Positions 11,831 through 21,142 of a stretch of 64,000 bases of DNA are shown piece after piece. Every line of letters starts with the position of its first letter. Position 1 is the first letter of the stretch. Origin of the DNA: Podarcis raffonei (lineage: Eukaryota > Chordata > Lepidosauria > Squamata > Lacertidae); assembly GCF_027172205.1 (NCBI RefSeq), contig NC_070614.1, positions 1,870,001 through 1,934,000 of the forward strand. The letters are read 5' to 3'. A model generated the notes under the pieces. That model saw only the letters and a program-made list of their open reading frames with translations. It was not told the origin of the DNA and did no database searches. The translations under genes and the position numbers were made by a program.

Positions 11831-12782
11831 TAGGGGAGCCCCACAGAGAGTGCAAGGGAGCAATCCAGCCTTGAGGTTTCAAGCCCATGGACCACAGTCG
11901 TCATGCTGCTGCAAGTGTTTGGGTGCATCTGCGGGGGGGGGGGAGCCTCTGAACTTCATATACTGTCCTTTCTGTGCCAACCTGTGCCAATTTCCCTTCA
12001 GTCTAAGATTCTTAGTTACCTTTTCTCTAAACTGAAAAATCTCAAACACTCCTTTTTGTCATAGGAAAGTCGTTCTGCCCACTTGATCGATTGCTTAGAT
12101 CCATCTAACGTATAGATATTGCCACTGAGGTTGTTCCCCATTATGTCAACAATTGCATTATTTAAGGAGTGCCTGGCTTTAGGCTCTTGCATCTGCATTT
12201 CCCTTTCTGCAAACATGAGAGGTTTGTGGCTCTGTAATGACCACCCCTGCTGACGACGGCTGTTCTGGGGGACAGAAATACACCCTCCAGCGCCAACCAG
12301 GCTTTTTTTGAAGGCCTACGTGTTTCCACAATTAAAACATCCAGCGCCAAAACGCACACATCACAGGCATTCTTGCTGCTTTGGAGCCAGAGGGTTGTGT
12401 CTCTGGCTCTCTGCGTCTCTTTTTAGACTCCCAACTGAAATAGCAGATGCTCTAAGTTTTCCACCATCCAACAAGATGCAAAAACTCTGTTTCCATAGAT
12501 AGACGCAGAGGGAGGGAGCAGAAAGCGGCTTTGTGGAAACTGGATTTTTTAAAAAAATGTCTACAAAGTTTCTTTTTACAGCCTGTGGTTCTTTTTTCAT
12601 GTTACTGTGGAGGGTGGGGTGCTTGGCTGGAGTAGTGCTCTGCTTACAAGGCAGAACAGCCAAACAACGACCTTTTCTCATCCCCTGGTTGGGCATACTG
12701 ACTTTTTCATTTTAAAGCGTCAGCCCAAATTCTGTTGCCTGTATAAATTCTGCATATTTGACCAAAGCTTTTCTGCAGTTTA

Positions 12783-12965
12783 ACTCTGGAACTCCCTGCC
12801 ACAGGAGGCAGTGATGGCTACCGACTTGGATGTCTTTAAAAGAGGATGGGACCAATGAATAGAGGAGGAGAGGACCCTTGATGGCTCCTAGCCAGGATGG
12901 CCGGGCTCTGCCTACGTAAGAGGAGGAGGAAGCAAACACTTCTGAATCCCAGTTGCTTGAGATTG
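12783..12965 (+). mobile_element. CR1-type LINE 3' end, fragment
   Basis: It begins tggaactccctgccacagg, then ggcagtgatggctaccgact, the ORF2 C-terminal block shared with 10262, 27090, 39775 and 43660. It breaks off after cttctgaatcccagttgctt, where a palindromic MITE follows. Confidence 0.65.
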
Positions 12966-12995
12966 GAAGGCTTTCCCATGTGCCCCCACCAAGGT

Positions 12996-13299
12996 CACAT
13001 TCATACCATACATTTAAAGGGCCATGCTACTACTCTGAACAGTCATGGCTTCCCCCAAAGGATTCTGGGAGCAGCAGTCAGATGGGCCGGGTACAAATAA
13101 TAAAATTATTAATAAAGGGTCGAATTCCCAGATTGGTTTAACAATCAATCCTCGTCACCGAGAACCCTTGGAAATGTAGCTCCTGGAGAGGAAGGGGGTC
13201 TTCGCTTAGCACCCTTAACAAACTACAGTTCCCATAATTCTTTGAAGGAAGCCATGGCAATTTCAAGTGGTATCTCAGTGCTTTAAATGTGTCGTGTGA
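12996..13299. mobile_element. Palindromic MITE, about 300 bp
   Basis: The two halves are inverted copies. The left arm has accatacatttaaag then catggcttcccccaaaggat and tctgggag. The right arm reads, reverse-complemented, acgacacatttaaagcac then catggcttccttcaaagaat and tatgggaactgtagtttgtt. No coding capacity is seen. Related copies lie at 13828-14090, 21005-21142 and 40620-40795. The superfamily is unknown. Confidence 0.65.
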
Positions 13300-13350
13300 A
13301 GAGGATAAAATGGAATTCACACCCAAACACCCGCTGCATGTCATCCTACC

Positions 13351-13485
13351 CAGTGGCTTAGCGTGGGGGGTGCAGGGGGGCCGGCCGCACCAGGCGCAAC
13401 ATCTGGGGTTAGGGCAAATCCACGGGTTAGGGGGCGCAAATTACTTGCCTTGCCCTGGGTGCTGACAACCCACGCTACGCCACTG
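13351..13485. mobile_element. hAT MITE, 135 bp
   Basis: The termini are near-perfect inverted repeats: cagtggcttagcgtgggg at the left and, reverse-complemented, cagtggcgtagcgtgggtt at the right. An exact 8-bp duplication atcctacc flanks it (13343-13350 and 13486-13493), diagnostic of hAT-type insertion. The interior is GC-rich and non-coding. Confidence 0.88.
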
Positions 13486-13827
13486 ATCCTACCCGAGGCT
13501 TTCTAAAAGGATAAAATGTATTGGGGGAAATAGCTGCATAAAGTTTTCTGCTACTTGGCTTGGCCACTTTATCCCCCACCCCACCTCGCCTGCCTCCTTA
13601 TTTTCATCCCTCCCCAGTGCCCATAATAACGCCAACAGCCAGTATGAATTTTCAAAGCAGTGGCCTCTTGGTCACACATGAAGAGAGCCGATGTGATCCA
13701 CCAGGCAGGCAGCAATGCCCTGGAAAGGCTTTCTGAAAGAGCAGAGCTCATGCTTGTCCTCTTCATGTGGGCAAGTGGGATTTTAAAAATGCCTCGTCCC
13801 TTTTGTGCAACAGCGATTAAGAGCAAG

Positions 13828-14090
13828 AGGGCCTGGCTGCATTTAGAGCAGGATCTTACCACTTAAACTGAACCCAAGAATCCTGGGAAATGTGGTTTGA
13901 TAAGGGAGAGCCTATTCCCCTCACAGAGCTTCAATTCTCCAGTGGTTTAAACATCAATCCCTTTCCCCAAGGAACTCTGGGAACTGTGGTTACACTTCCC
14001 AGCACCCTTAACAAACTACACTTGCCAGGATTCTTTGGGGGAAGTCAAGTGGGTGTCGGATATGTGTGTTTAAATCTGCGGTGTGCATCT
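13828..14090. mobile_element. Palindromic MITE, second copy
   Basis: The arms pair as in the 12996-13299 copy: agaatcctgggaaatgtggtttg on the left against caaactacacttgccaggattcttt on the right, and the outer ends have atttagagcag and the reverse complement of tgtgtttaaatctgcggtg. It is more decayed than the first copy. Boundaries are approximate. Confidence 0.55.
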
Positions 14091-14099
14091 GCTCACAGC

Positions 14100-14650
14100 A
14101 GTGGCAGGGGGGCCTCTGGGAAACCCACAGTAGGGGCACGGGTGGGCATCACTGCCACCCCGCCAGGCCCAACACCTGGTGAACTATGGCTCCAAACAGT
14201 CCATTTAGGTGCTGTGCCAGATAAATCACTAGTATAAGGTTACCTCGTTTCCTGGGGACAGTCCCTGGATTTACAAATCAGTCCCCCTGACAAAATCCAT
14301 CTATTTAGCAGGAAGTTGAAAAGTGTTCATTGAAAAAAATCTGGTAACCTTTCACTAGTAGGCATCTTAATCGATTTGTCTATTATTATTATTTTAAAGC
14401 TTTAAAAAGCTTTTTAAGCTAGTGGCCACAACCCCTATTACAACCTAACAGTCTTGTTTATATCTTAGGTTAACTTTTGAATTTCCTAGATATGCTAGAT
14501 GCCTGAATAGTTTGACTATCCCCAAGTACCCCCAGGCCACTTACTGGAAGTATCCTGAATGAGGATCCCTGTGTTATAAGAATTCTAAGGTCCCAAATAT
14601 AAAATAAATGTTCATAAATGTACAAGGCAAACACATACATAAGTATATAA
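14100..14650. other. Intergenic, no feature recognised
   Basis: A possible small inverted-repeat element sits at 14238-14345 (aaggttacc at the left, ggtaacctt at the right). Otherwise no gene or recognisable repeat is seen. Confidence 0.35.
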
Positions 14651-15130
14651 ACCCCGTGTCTGAAACAGTACAGGAGAGCAACCCTGAAGCCATTTTGACT
14701 CTCCCAAATTGACCTCAAATATTTATCTGCAAGGAGGGAGGAAATGGGAACGCCTCTCCATTGTCTTTTGCTTACCTGTCTTAAGGGCGTATGTGTGTAT
14801 GAATAGAGTGAGCCTGTGACCTGGATTCAGGTATTTACCATCATAAAAGAATGGCCGGGCTGCCCAGGTAATGTAGTCAGTGACAATTGTCAGGTATCCT
14901 GTCAAACAGGATTTCTGCTGTAGGCCGCCTCCTGTGATGTATTTCTAGTGTAGACCACCTCCTTCTGTGATGCATGTATGGTTTTTTTGGGGGGGAGGTC
15001 TTGAGCTACAGGATGGGCAATTTCAAAAGTCTATATAAAGGCTTGCGCACCATTGTTCAGGGTTCCTCCTCCCTCCTGCGTGTTGTGAGTGAGGTCCCTG
15101 TTGCAACAGCTTTAATAAAGATCAGGCTTT

Positions 15131-15147
15131 GCTTCTCAATATTCTCT
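15131..15147. repeat. Target-site duplication, left copy (17 bp)
   Basis: The sequence gcttctcaatattctct is repeated exactly at 17087-17103. It brackets the second HAL1-like element and fixes both its ends. Confidence 0.9.
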
Positions 15148-17086
15148 CTTTTTAAAAAAATGATATTTATTAAGATTTTTCCATTATCCAAAAAAGTCAG
15201 AGAAAAACACAAAAACACAAATAAGAAAACAAAGCAAAAAAAAAAAAGATTTAAAAACACATAAAATTCAAAGTCCTCACTTTCAATAACATACTTTCTT
15301 GACTTCCCCCCACCTCCCCCTCTTGTATTCCAGTTCAAATTGTTGGCTCAACAAGTTCTTGTCCCCAATTTTTAACCTTTTTACATTTCAGTCATTTTTA
15401 GAAAAACAAATTTTAACTTTTAAACTTTTAACTTATAAATTTATAACTTATAAACATCAATAATTGCACATCTGTTCTCATACTTAGAGCCTTTTTTCTA
15501 AAGTCGACCTAAATTCCCTTCCACGATTTCCCCAATTCTCATACATAAAACAAAATAAAAACAAAACAAATTATAATTATGCCCCCTTTGGATTCCCAAA
15601 CTCCACCCCCCCCTTTCCCGGTTTCAATCCCCAACAAATGTCCATCAGTCTTAGTCTACTCTCAGCCTGGGGATCTCACGTCTGAGGCTCTCAATTCTCT
15701 CTCAGTTCCTCTCTGCCGGCTTTTTGGATAATCCTTAGTATTAAACACCAAATCTCGGAGAAGCTCTAGTCCAATAAAGTCCATATTTCTTCCAGCCAGA
15801 CCTCCACACTCAAAATTGGAGCCTAAGTCTTGTTTCTTACTCTTTTTAAATCCAAATGTCCCAAAAGCTCCAACTTCCATTTTAATCAGATTTGTAATCC
15901 ATAGGTCTTCAGATCTCCACACAAGAAGATCTCTCCATTCTTCAGTCTCCAATTCAAACCAAATTTTCACCATCAAGTTCTTATTTTCCTTTACAGCCAT
16001 CATGCCAGGCCTCTGGCTCTCCTTTGCCATCTGTAAAATTACAGCTCCTCCTTCCTCTTTCTCAGGAACACCATATATCTCTTTCTTCCCACTCTCAAAA
16101 CTCTCCAGTTTCTCTTCTTGTTCAGCTGCATGAACTTCCTGTGTCGATTCCTTGTCAGATTCAATGAATTTGTTTACTGTTAAGTCCAGAGTTGTAACAT
16201 TTGTAGCCAAAACATCAATTTGGCCTTGTAACTTTCCCAAGAGAACAAAGACTCTGTCCAGTTCAGCTTGAATTTCCCCTCCTTCAGCCATTCTTGTAAT
16301 GTCCCAAAACCCCCTCTAGAGGGATTTTGGTTACTTAGTATTCTTTCCAGTTCAAGTCCAAAAATCAGATTAGTTTGTATCAGTTCTTCCTTGTTTTCAA
16401 CAAAATATAGTCAAATTGTAACAAATATAGCCAGCAGAAGCAACAGAATCAAAGTTCTCTCTTTCCGTCTGACAGCTAATTTGACAGCTGTCAAACTCTT
16501 ACAATACCTTCAGCAGGCTCTCTCGCGGATCGCTCCCGGGTCCGGGGGGGTGGCACTTCAACTCCCAAAATTAGCTCTTATCCTCCAGTAAGATTTCTTC
16601 TAGTGCCAAATCATGAAATTAATGTCTTTTGCTAAATGATAAAAGATTGCTTTAGATTATTTACAGGAGGAGGAGGCTGACTTCCTGTTTACACCTCCCC
16701 CGATCGTACCTAATTCTTCAAAGAATTTTCTTTAAAAATCCAATTTCCGTACTACTCACGGGTTATTATTTTGGAGTCCAAATCACAAGAAGAAGTCAGC
16801 GCTCTCCGGCCATGGCACGCGGCTTCACTCCACAGGAGAAGCAGACGACTCACAGCACCGCGCCGCTCACCCCGTCCCCTGTTCCGGAGCCTTTAAAAAG
16901 GCTCCTTCGCGGGTCGGGGGGGCGCAAATGGTGCCCGCCGAGTCACCAGGTTCACAGGCTTCACCGCCTGTGATTTTTAAGGGTCTCCGCGTCACCGCAG
17001 CGGTACGACCCTAATCCTGTAGAGCCGATTCCCTCCGGAGCTCGGAGGGAATCCGCCATTAGCCGTTGGCGCTAACCCGGAAGTCC
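15148..17086 (-). mobile_element. Full-length HAL1-like (ORF1-only) L1-related element, copy 2
   Basis: The 1939-bp minus-strand element lies between exact 17-bp duplications. Its 5' end (17086) starts GGACTTCCGGGTTAGCG, the same terminus as copy 1. It has the same plan: a CpG-rich 5' UTR of about 800 bp, a 209-codon ORF at 16291-15662, then a 3' UTR and an A-rich tail at 15148-15250. It is inserted in an LTR-like sequence. Two independent insertions with identical ends and an identical coding plan show that the element propagates in this form, without ORF2. Confidence 0.82.
15662..16291 (-). CDS. ORF1-like protein of HAL1-like element, copy 2 (209 aa)
   Basis: An uninterrupted frame equal in length to the ORF at 4894-5523, from MAEGGEIQAELDRVFVLLGK to RASDVRSPG. 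Hydrophobic heptads at about residues 10-45 suggest a coiled coil. The block EEWRDLLVWRSEDLWITNLI near 116-135 and LLRDLVFNTKDYPKSRQRG near 179-197 are the best conserved parts. Lengths match with no indels between the copies despite roughly 20% residue divergence, which points either to selection on the protein while the family was active or to young insertions. The molecular function is unproven; ORF1p-like RNA binding is an inference. Confidence 0.65.
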   Translation of the reverse strand: MAEGGEIQAELDRVFVLLGKLQGQIDVLATNVTTLDLTVNKFIESDKESTQEVHAAEQEEKLESFESGKKEIYGVPEKEEGGAVILQMAKESQRPGMMAVKENKNLMVKIWFELETEEWRDLLVWRSEDLWITNLIKMEVGAFGTFGFKKSKKQDLGSNFECGGLAGRNMDFIGLELLRDLVFNTKDYPKSRQRGTERELRASDVRSPG

Positions 17087-17103
17087 GCTTCTCAATATTC
17101 TCT
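17087..17103. repeat. Target-site duplication, right copy (17 bp)
   Basis: Exact repeat of 15131-15147; the interrupted LTR-like sequence continues directly after it. Confidence 0.9.
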
Positions 17104-17296
17104 GGTTGGCCTGTTATTTTCTCCTACCGATAGGGAACCCACTTAAGGACTCTATCCAGGCTCCAGAATACCCCATAAGGGAAAGGGAGCAGGTTTTTTC
17201 TATATCACCTGTGTCCCTGTGGAGATGAAGTAGCCAAAACTTAGTGTCACCCCTCTTTGTTGAATGTAGTCTTCACAGAAAGGGATATAACAGGCA

Positions 17297-17593
17297 GTGG
17301 CGGAGGAAGCTGCTCGGTCCCCTGGGATGGGGTGAGGGTGGGGCGCACCGTGGGGCCTCTGGAGTCTGCCTGCCTCCTCCCACTCAGCCGCCCTACAGCT
17401 GGGGGGAGGCAGCAGGCGGACCATTTGGGCAGCGTGGAGCCTGTGTGCGCCCAAGCCACCCTGTCTCTCCCAGGCTTGTGTGGCTTGGGCGTGCCGCAGG
17501 CCCCGTCGTGAGTGCCACCTGGCATTTGTCACCCCCCTCAACGGTGACACCCGGGGCGGCCCGCCCCCACCACACCCCCTTCCTCCACCCCTG
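17297..17593. mobile_element. hAT-like MITE
   Basis: The left terminus reads cagtggcggaggaagctgc and the right terminus, reverse-complemented, reads caggggtggaggaagggg. The interior is GC-rich and contains no gene. No clean 8-bp duplication is visible, so the superfamily is less certain than for 13351-13485. Confidence 0.5.
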
Positions 17594-17624
17594 GTAAGAC
17601 TACTTTGTGCAATTAGGAGGAAGC

Positions 17625-17740
17625 ACACTGGAACAGTACTTGGAAATGTTTCTTGGCTGGCACGGGGTGGACGGGGGTGGGGTGCACTAGAGGACCCTTT
17701 GGGTACCTTCCAACTCTGCAAAACGAGGATTCTATTATTA
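17625..17740 (+). mobile_element. CR1 LINE terminal fragment
   Basis: The CR1 end signature is visible on the plus strand: tgcactagaggaccctttg, taccttccaactctgc and gaggattctattatt. Only about 100 bp remain. Confidence 0.6.
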
Positions 17741-17744
17741 ATAA

Positions 17745-18429
17745 CAGAGTTAGTGACCAAGTTCCTCTTCTCTGTTCAACGGTCTCATTTTAATTGCAAT
17801 TGTCATATCACAGTTTTAAAAACCCTTTTTATGACATTGTGTTTTAAATGGCCATGTTTTAACAGGTCTGCGGCCGGGAACTTTGTTGTTTTAAATACAC
17901 GTTGGCAGACAAATGTGGCCCCTCCCATCCACGCAGACCCTCTGTACATGAACCTCCCCCTTTCCTCCTTCCTCTCTCACCCTGCAAGCCGCCCCCCGTC
18001 CGTCTGTCTGTCCTGCTGGCCCCCCCGTTGTTTAAAAATCAGAGGAGAAAAATCTGTGGTTTGGCCTCCTATAAACAATGTTGTGGAGCTGCAGCAGCTG
18101 TTTCACTTAGAGTTCAGGGGAACCTGGATCTTTCCTGCAGAAACAGTCTTTGGGGGTTGGGGAGGTTTCCGGTGGGGGTGGGATGGGTTGCCACTTCCCA
18201 GTTGTGTATTTCCACAAAAGCTCAACACAGGATTCTGCCAGGTAACTTTAAAAGAAAAGAACCACAATAATCTCTGGCCTCTACCCCACATCTTGCATCT
18301 CAGTAGGGGCCGGGGAGGGGTTTGGCAACCTCAGACATTTTGGTGGGGCTCACCTGAAGAGTTGAGTGTGTCTTATTTTAATTTCTGGGGCTGAGGTTTC
18401 TCAGCTCCCTAGGGAAGTTCTGGCGCATT
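17745..18429. other. Intergenic, no feature recognised
   Basis: A 304-codon plus-strand frame (17480-18394) crosses a MITE, a CR1 tail and this stretch, so it cannot be a real gene. No splice-flanked exon was found. Confidence 0.5.
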
Positions 18430-18443
18430 ACAGAGAGGTTTCT
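18430..18443. repeat. Target-site duplication, left copy (14 bp)
   Basis: The sequence acagagaggtttct is repeated at 20440-20453 and brackets the L1 insertion. Confidence 0.85.
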
Positions 18444-20439
18444 TTTTTTTTTTTTAAATAAATTTTTTATTAGTTTTTTCCACACATGATACAAGACAAT
18501 ACAACACAATACAAGACAAACAAACATACAAACACGTATAATTTCTTGACCTTTCATTTCTTAAGCCTTCTTTCAGCGACTTCCCCATACCTCCCCTTTC
18601 TGCATCCCTGTTGACAATCTTTTCAGCATCCCCTAATATCAGTATAATATCTCTTTAAGTCTTATTTCTCATGTCCAATTGCTAATCGCTGCAATTCTAT
18701 TTTACGTTGCTCAAAACATTTTAGCATTCATTAATTTTACAACAGTTCTTAAGATAGATTTTAAACTTCTTCCAGTCCTCTTCCACCGTCTCTTTCCCTT
18801 GGTCACGGATTCTGCCGGTCATCTCAGCCAGTCCCATATAGTCTATTACCTTAGTCTGCCATTCTTCCAGTGTGGGTAGTTCTTGTGTCTTCCAATACTT
18901 CGCTAATAGTACTCTTGCTGCTGTTGTAGCGTACATAAAGAACGTCCTATCTTTCCTTGACACCAATTGGCCTACCATGCCCAGGAGGAAGGCTTCTGGT
19001 TTCTTCACGAACGTGCATTTAAGCACCTTTTTCATTTCATTATAAATCATTTCCCAGAATACCTTAATCCTTGGGCACGTCCACCAAAGGTGGTAAAAAG
19101 TACCTTCAGTTTCCTTACATTTCCAACATTTATTATCTGGCATGTGATAAATTTTTGCAAGCTTGACTGGGGTCATGTACCACCTATAAATCATTTTCAT
19201 AATGTTCTCTCTCAAGGCATTACATGCCGTAAACTTTATACCGGTGGTCCATAACTGCTCCCAGTCAGCAAACATAATATTATGACCAATATCTTGTGCC
19301 CATTTAATCATAGCTGATTTAACCGTCTCATCCTGTGTATTCCATTTCAACAGCAAGTTATACATTCTTGACAAATTCTTAGTATTGGGTTCCAATAGCT
19401 CTGTTTCTAATTTTGACCTCTCCACCTGGAAGCCAATTTTCCTGTCCTGTTTGAAGACTTCATTTATCTGATAATAATGAAGCCAGTCTCTTACTTTTGA
19501 CTTCAATTTCTCATAGCTCTGCAATTTCACTTTTCCCTCCTCCTGTTCTATAATTTCCCAATACTTTGGCCATTTGGATTCCATATTAAGTTTTTTCACT
19601 TCCTTAGCTTCCATTGGTGACAGCCACCTGGGGGTTTTGTTTTCCAACAGATCTTTATATCGAGTCCAAACCTTGTACAATGCTTTCCTGACAATATGGT
19701 TCTTGAAACCTTGATGAATTTTTACCTTGTCATACCATATATATGCATGCCAGCCAAATCTGTTATTAAACCCTTCCAAATCCAAAATGTCTGTGTTTTC
19801 AAGAAGCAGCCAACTTTTCAGCCAGCAAAACGCCGCTGATTCATAGTACAACTTTAAGTCCGGCAGGGCAAACCCCCCTCTTTCTTTTGCATCAGTTAAT
19901 ATCTTAAATTTTATTCTGGGCTTTTTGCCCTGCCAGACAAATCTAGATATGTCTTTTTGCCACCTCTTGAAACAATCCATTTTGTCTAAAATCTGCAATG
20001 TTTGAAACAAAAACAACATTCTAGGCAAGACATTCATCTTAATAACAGCAATACGGCCTAACAAGGAAAGTCTCAAATTTGACCATACTTCTAGATCTTT
20101 CTTAATTTCTGACCAGCATTTCTCATAGTTATCCTTGAATAAGTTCACATTCTTAGATGTCAAATTAATCCCCAGGTATTTCACCTTCTTTGTTACCATT
20201 AAACCCGTTTCACTCTGAAACTTTTCCCTTTCAACAGCTGTTAAGTTTTTGTCCAGTACTTTCGTCTTCTGTTTGTTCAACTTAAAACCTGCTACTTGAC
20301 CAAATACTTGTATTAGTTCTAAAACTCTTTTCGTACTAGTGTCTGGCTCTTGTAGGGTTAAAACTAAATCATCTGCAAATGCTCTCAGTTTGTACTGTTT
20401 AGCTCCGACCTGGATCCCTTTAACCAGCTGGTCCTCTCT
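18444..20439 (-). mobile_element. 5'-truncated L1 LINE with open ORF2 tail
   Basis: The insertion of about 2.0 kb is flanked by the 14-bp duplication acagagaggtttct. On the minus strand it starts inside ORF2 at 20439, runs through ORF2 to the stop at 18721, then has a 3' UTR of about 260 bp with AATAAAAAAT near 18465 and a poly(A) tail (18444-18455 as T on the plus strand). Perfect duplications, a clean poly(A) tail and an unbroken frame mark it as young. 5' truncation is the usual outcome of L1 reverse transcription. Confidence 0.92.
18721..20439 (-). CDS. L1 ORF2 C-terminal half (573 codons including stop, 5'-truncated)
   Basis: The reading frame is open from the truncation point to the stop. 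The reverse-transcriptase catalytic motif FADD is at about 20385 (KLRAFADDLVLTL). The L1-specific block VKYLGINLTSKNVNLFKDNY follows, then SLLGRIAVIKMNVLPRMLFL. Near the C-terminus is a cysteine/histidine knuckle, CWKCKETEGTFYHLWWTCP, the zinc-knuckle seen in Tx1/L1-group ORF2 proteins. The first methionine (20280) is internal and not a start. It lacks the endonuclease and most of the reverse transcriptase, so it cannot act on its own. Confidence 0.9.
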   Translation of the reverse strand, partial: REDQLVKGIQVGAKQYKLRAFADDLVLTLQEPDTSTKRVLELIQVFGQVAGFKLNKQKTKVLDKNLTAVEREKFQSETGLMVTKKVKYLGINLTSKNVNLFKDNYEKCWSEIKKDLEVWSNLRLSLLGRIAVIKMNVLPRMLFLFQTLQILDKMDCFKRWQKDISRFVWQGKKPRIKFKILTDAKERGGFALPDLKLYYESAAFCWLKSWLLLENTDILDLEGFNNRFGWHAYIWYDKVKIHQGFKNHIVRKALYKVWTRYKDLLENKTPRWLSPMEAKEVKKLNMESKWPKYWEIIEQEEGKVKLQSYEKLKSKVRDWLHYYQINEVFKQDRKIGFQVERSKLETELLEPNTKNLSRMYNLLLKWNTQDETVKSAMIKWAQDIGHNIMFADWEQLWTTGIKFTACNALRENIMKMIYRWYMTPVKLAKIYHMPDNKCWKCKETEGTFYHLWWTCPRIKVFWEMIYNEMKKVLKCTFVKKPEAFLLGMVGQLVSRKDRTFFMYATTAARVLLAKYWKTQELPTLEEWQTKVIDYMGLAEMTGRIRDQGKETVEEDWKKFKIYLKNCCKINEC

Positions 20440-20453
20440 ACAGAGAGGTTTCT
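20440..20453. repeat. Target-site duplication, right copy (14 bp)
   Basis: Repeat of 18430-18443, directly outside the truncated 5' end of the L1. Confidence 0.85.
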
Positions 20454-20914
20454 CTCTGGCACTTGGGTGGGGGCCAGGGGCTGTGCGCCAGATTCCCCCT
20501 CCCCCAGGAGAAACAATTCTCAGGCAAGTGGTGCAAAGTCAGAAACTGGACTGCCAAAGTGTGGCTTTCCTAAACTGACCGTTACTTGTTAAATTGTGCT
20601 GCAATTGAAGGTATGCCTGTTTGAGGGGGACAGAGGAACCACACATTGTATATTATATTAGGGAAATTTAGACCCAGGCTTAGGTATTAGTGATACAGAT
20701 CTGTTGTCAAAATACTAATCTTGAATTTGGAAGGGGGGGGGACAGGGGACAGACTTTTGAACCCGCACAAATCAGCCTTACTTCCCAACTTTCAAGAGTC
20801 AAAGGGTTGAGAGGGTTGACATGTGGACCAGCATCTTGCGCCTGGTTGCTAGTTCAAAGCTACTGTAAACAGCTGTGTGGCTGCTCCCAGTCCCCCTGCC
20901 AGCATTTGCTCCCT

Positions 20915-20965
20915 ATCACAGAATTGCAGAGTTGGAAGGGACCCAAAGGCTCACCTACTCCTGTC
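20915..20965 (-). mobile_element. CR1 LINE terminal fragment
   Basis: atcacagaattgcagagttg followed by gaagggacccaaaggctcac is the reverse complement of the CR1 3' end. It is about 50 bp long. Confidence 0.6.
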
Positions 20966-21004
20966 AACAACATGCTGCCTCTGTCACTTGCAGCCCGTAC
21001 GTTT

Positions 21005-21142
21005 GAAGTTCATTCAATGCACATTTAAAGCACAGGACTTCCCCCAAAGTGGGGGGGGGCTAACGGGGCTAGGAATTGTAGCTCTGTACCCAGGATTTTG
21101 TGGGTGGGGGGAGTCATGTGTTTTAAATGTGCATTGGATGTA
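21005..21142. mobile_element. Small palindromic MITE
   Basis: The outer arms pair closely: attcaatgcacatttaaag at the left and, reverse-complemented, atccaatgcacatttaaaa at the right. The inner part (acttcccccaaagt, taggaattgtagctctg) matches the palindromic family at 12996-13299. Confidence 0.6.

Larger units (their letters stand above)
14655..17190 (+). mobile_element. LTR-like sequence of an old endogenous retrovirus, interrupted by a HAL1-like insertion
   Basis: The parts seen on the plus strand are a TATA-like tctatataaagg near 15032, a polyadenylation signal aataaag near 15115 and, after the inserted element, a pyrimidine-rich U5-like stretch from 17104. This promoter, poly(A), U5 order is that of a retroviral LTR. 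No internal coding region is seen, so it may be a solo LTR. The outer boundaries are uncertain and no flanking duplication was found. The HAL1-like element at 15148-17086 is the younger of the two because it is nested inside. It is a fossil with no coding capacity. Confidence 0.4.

Noticed and set aside
17480-18394. 304-codon plus-strand ORF
   Set aside because: It runs through a MITE and a CR1 tail, is GC-driven, and has no domain; a chance frame.
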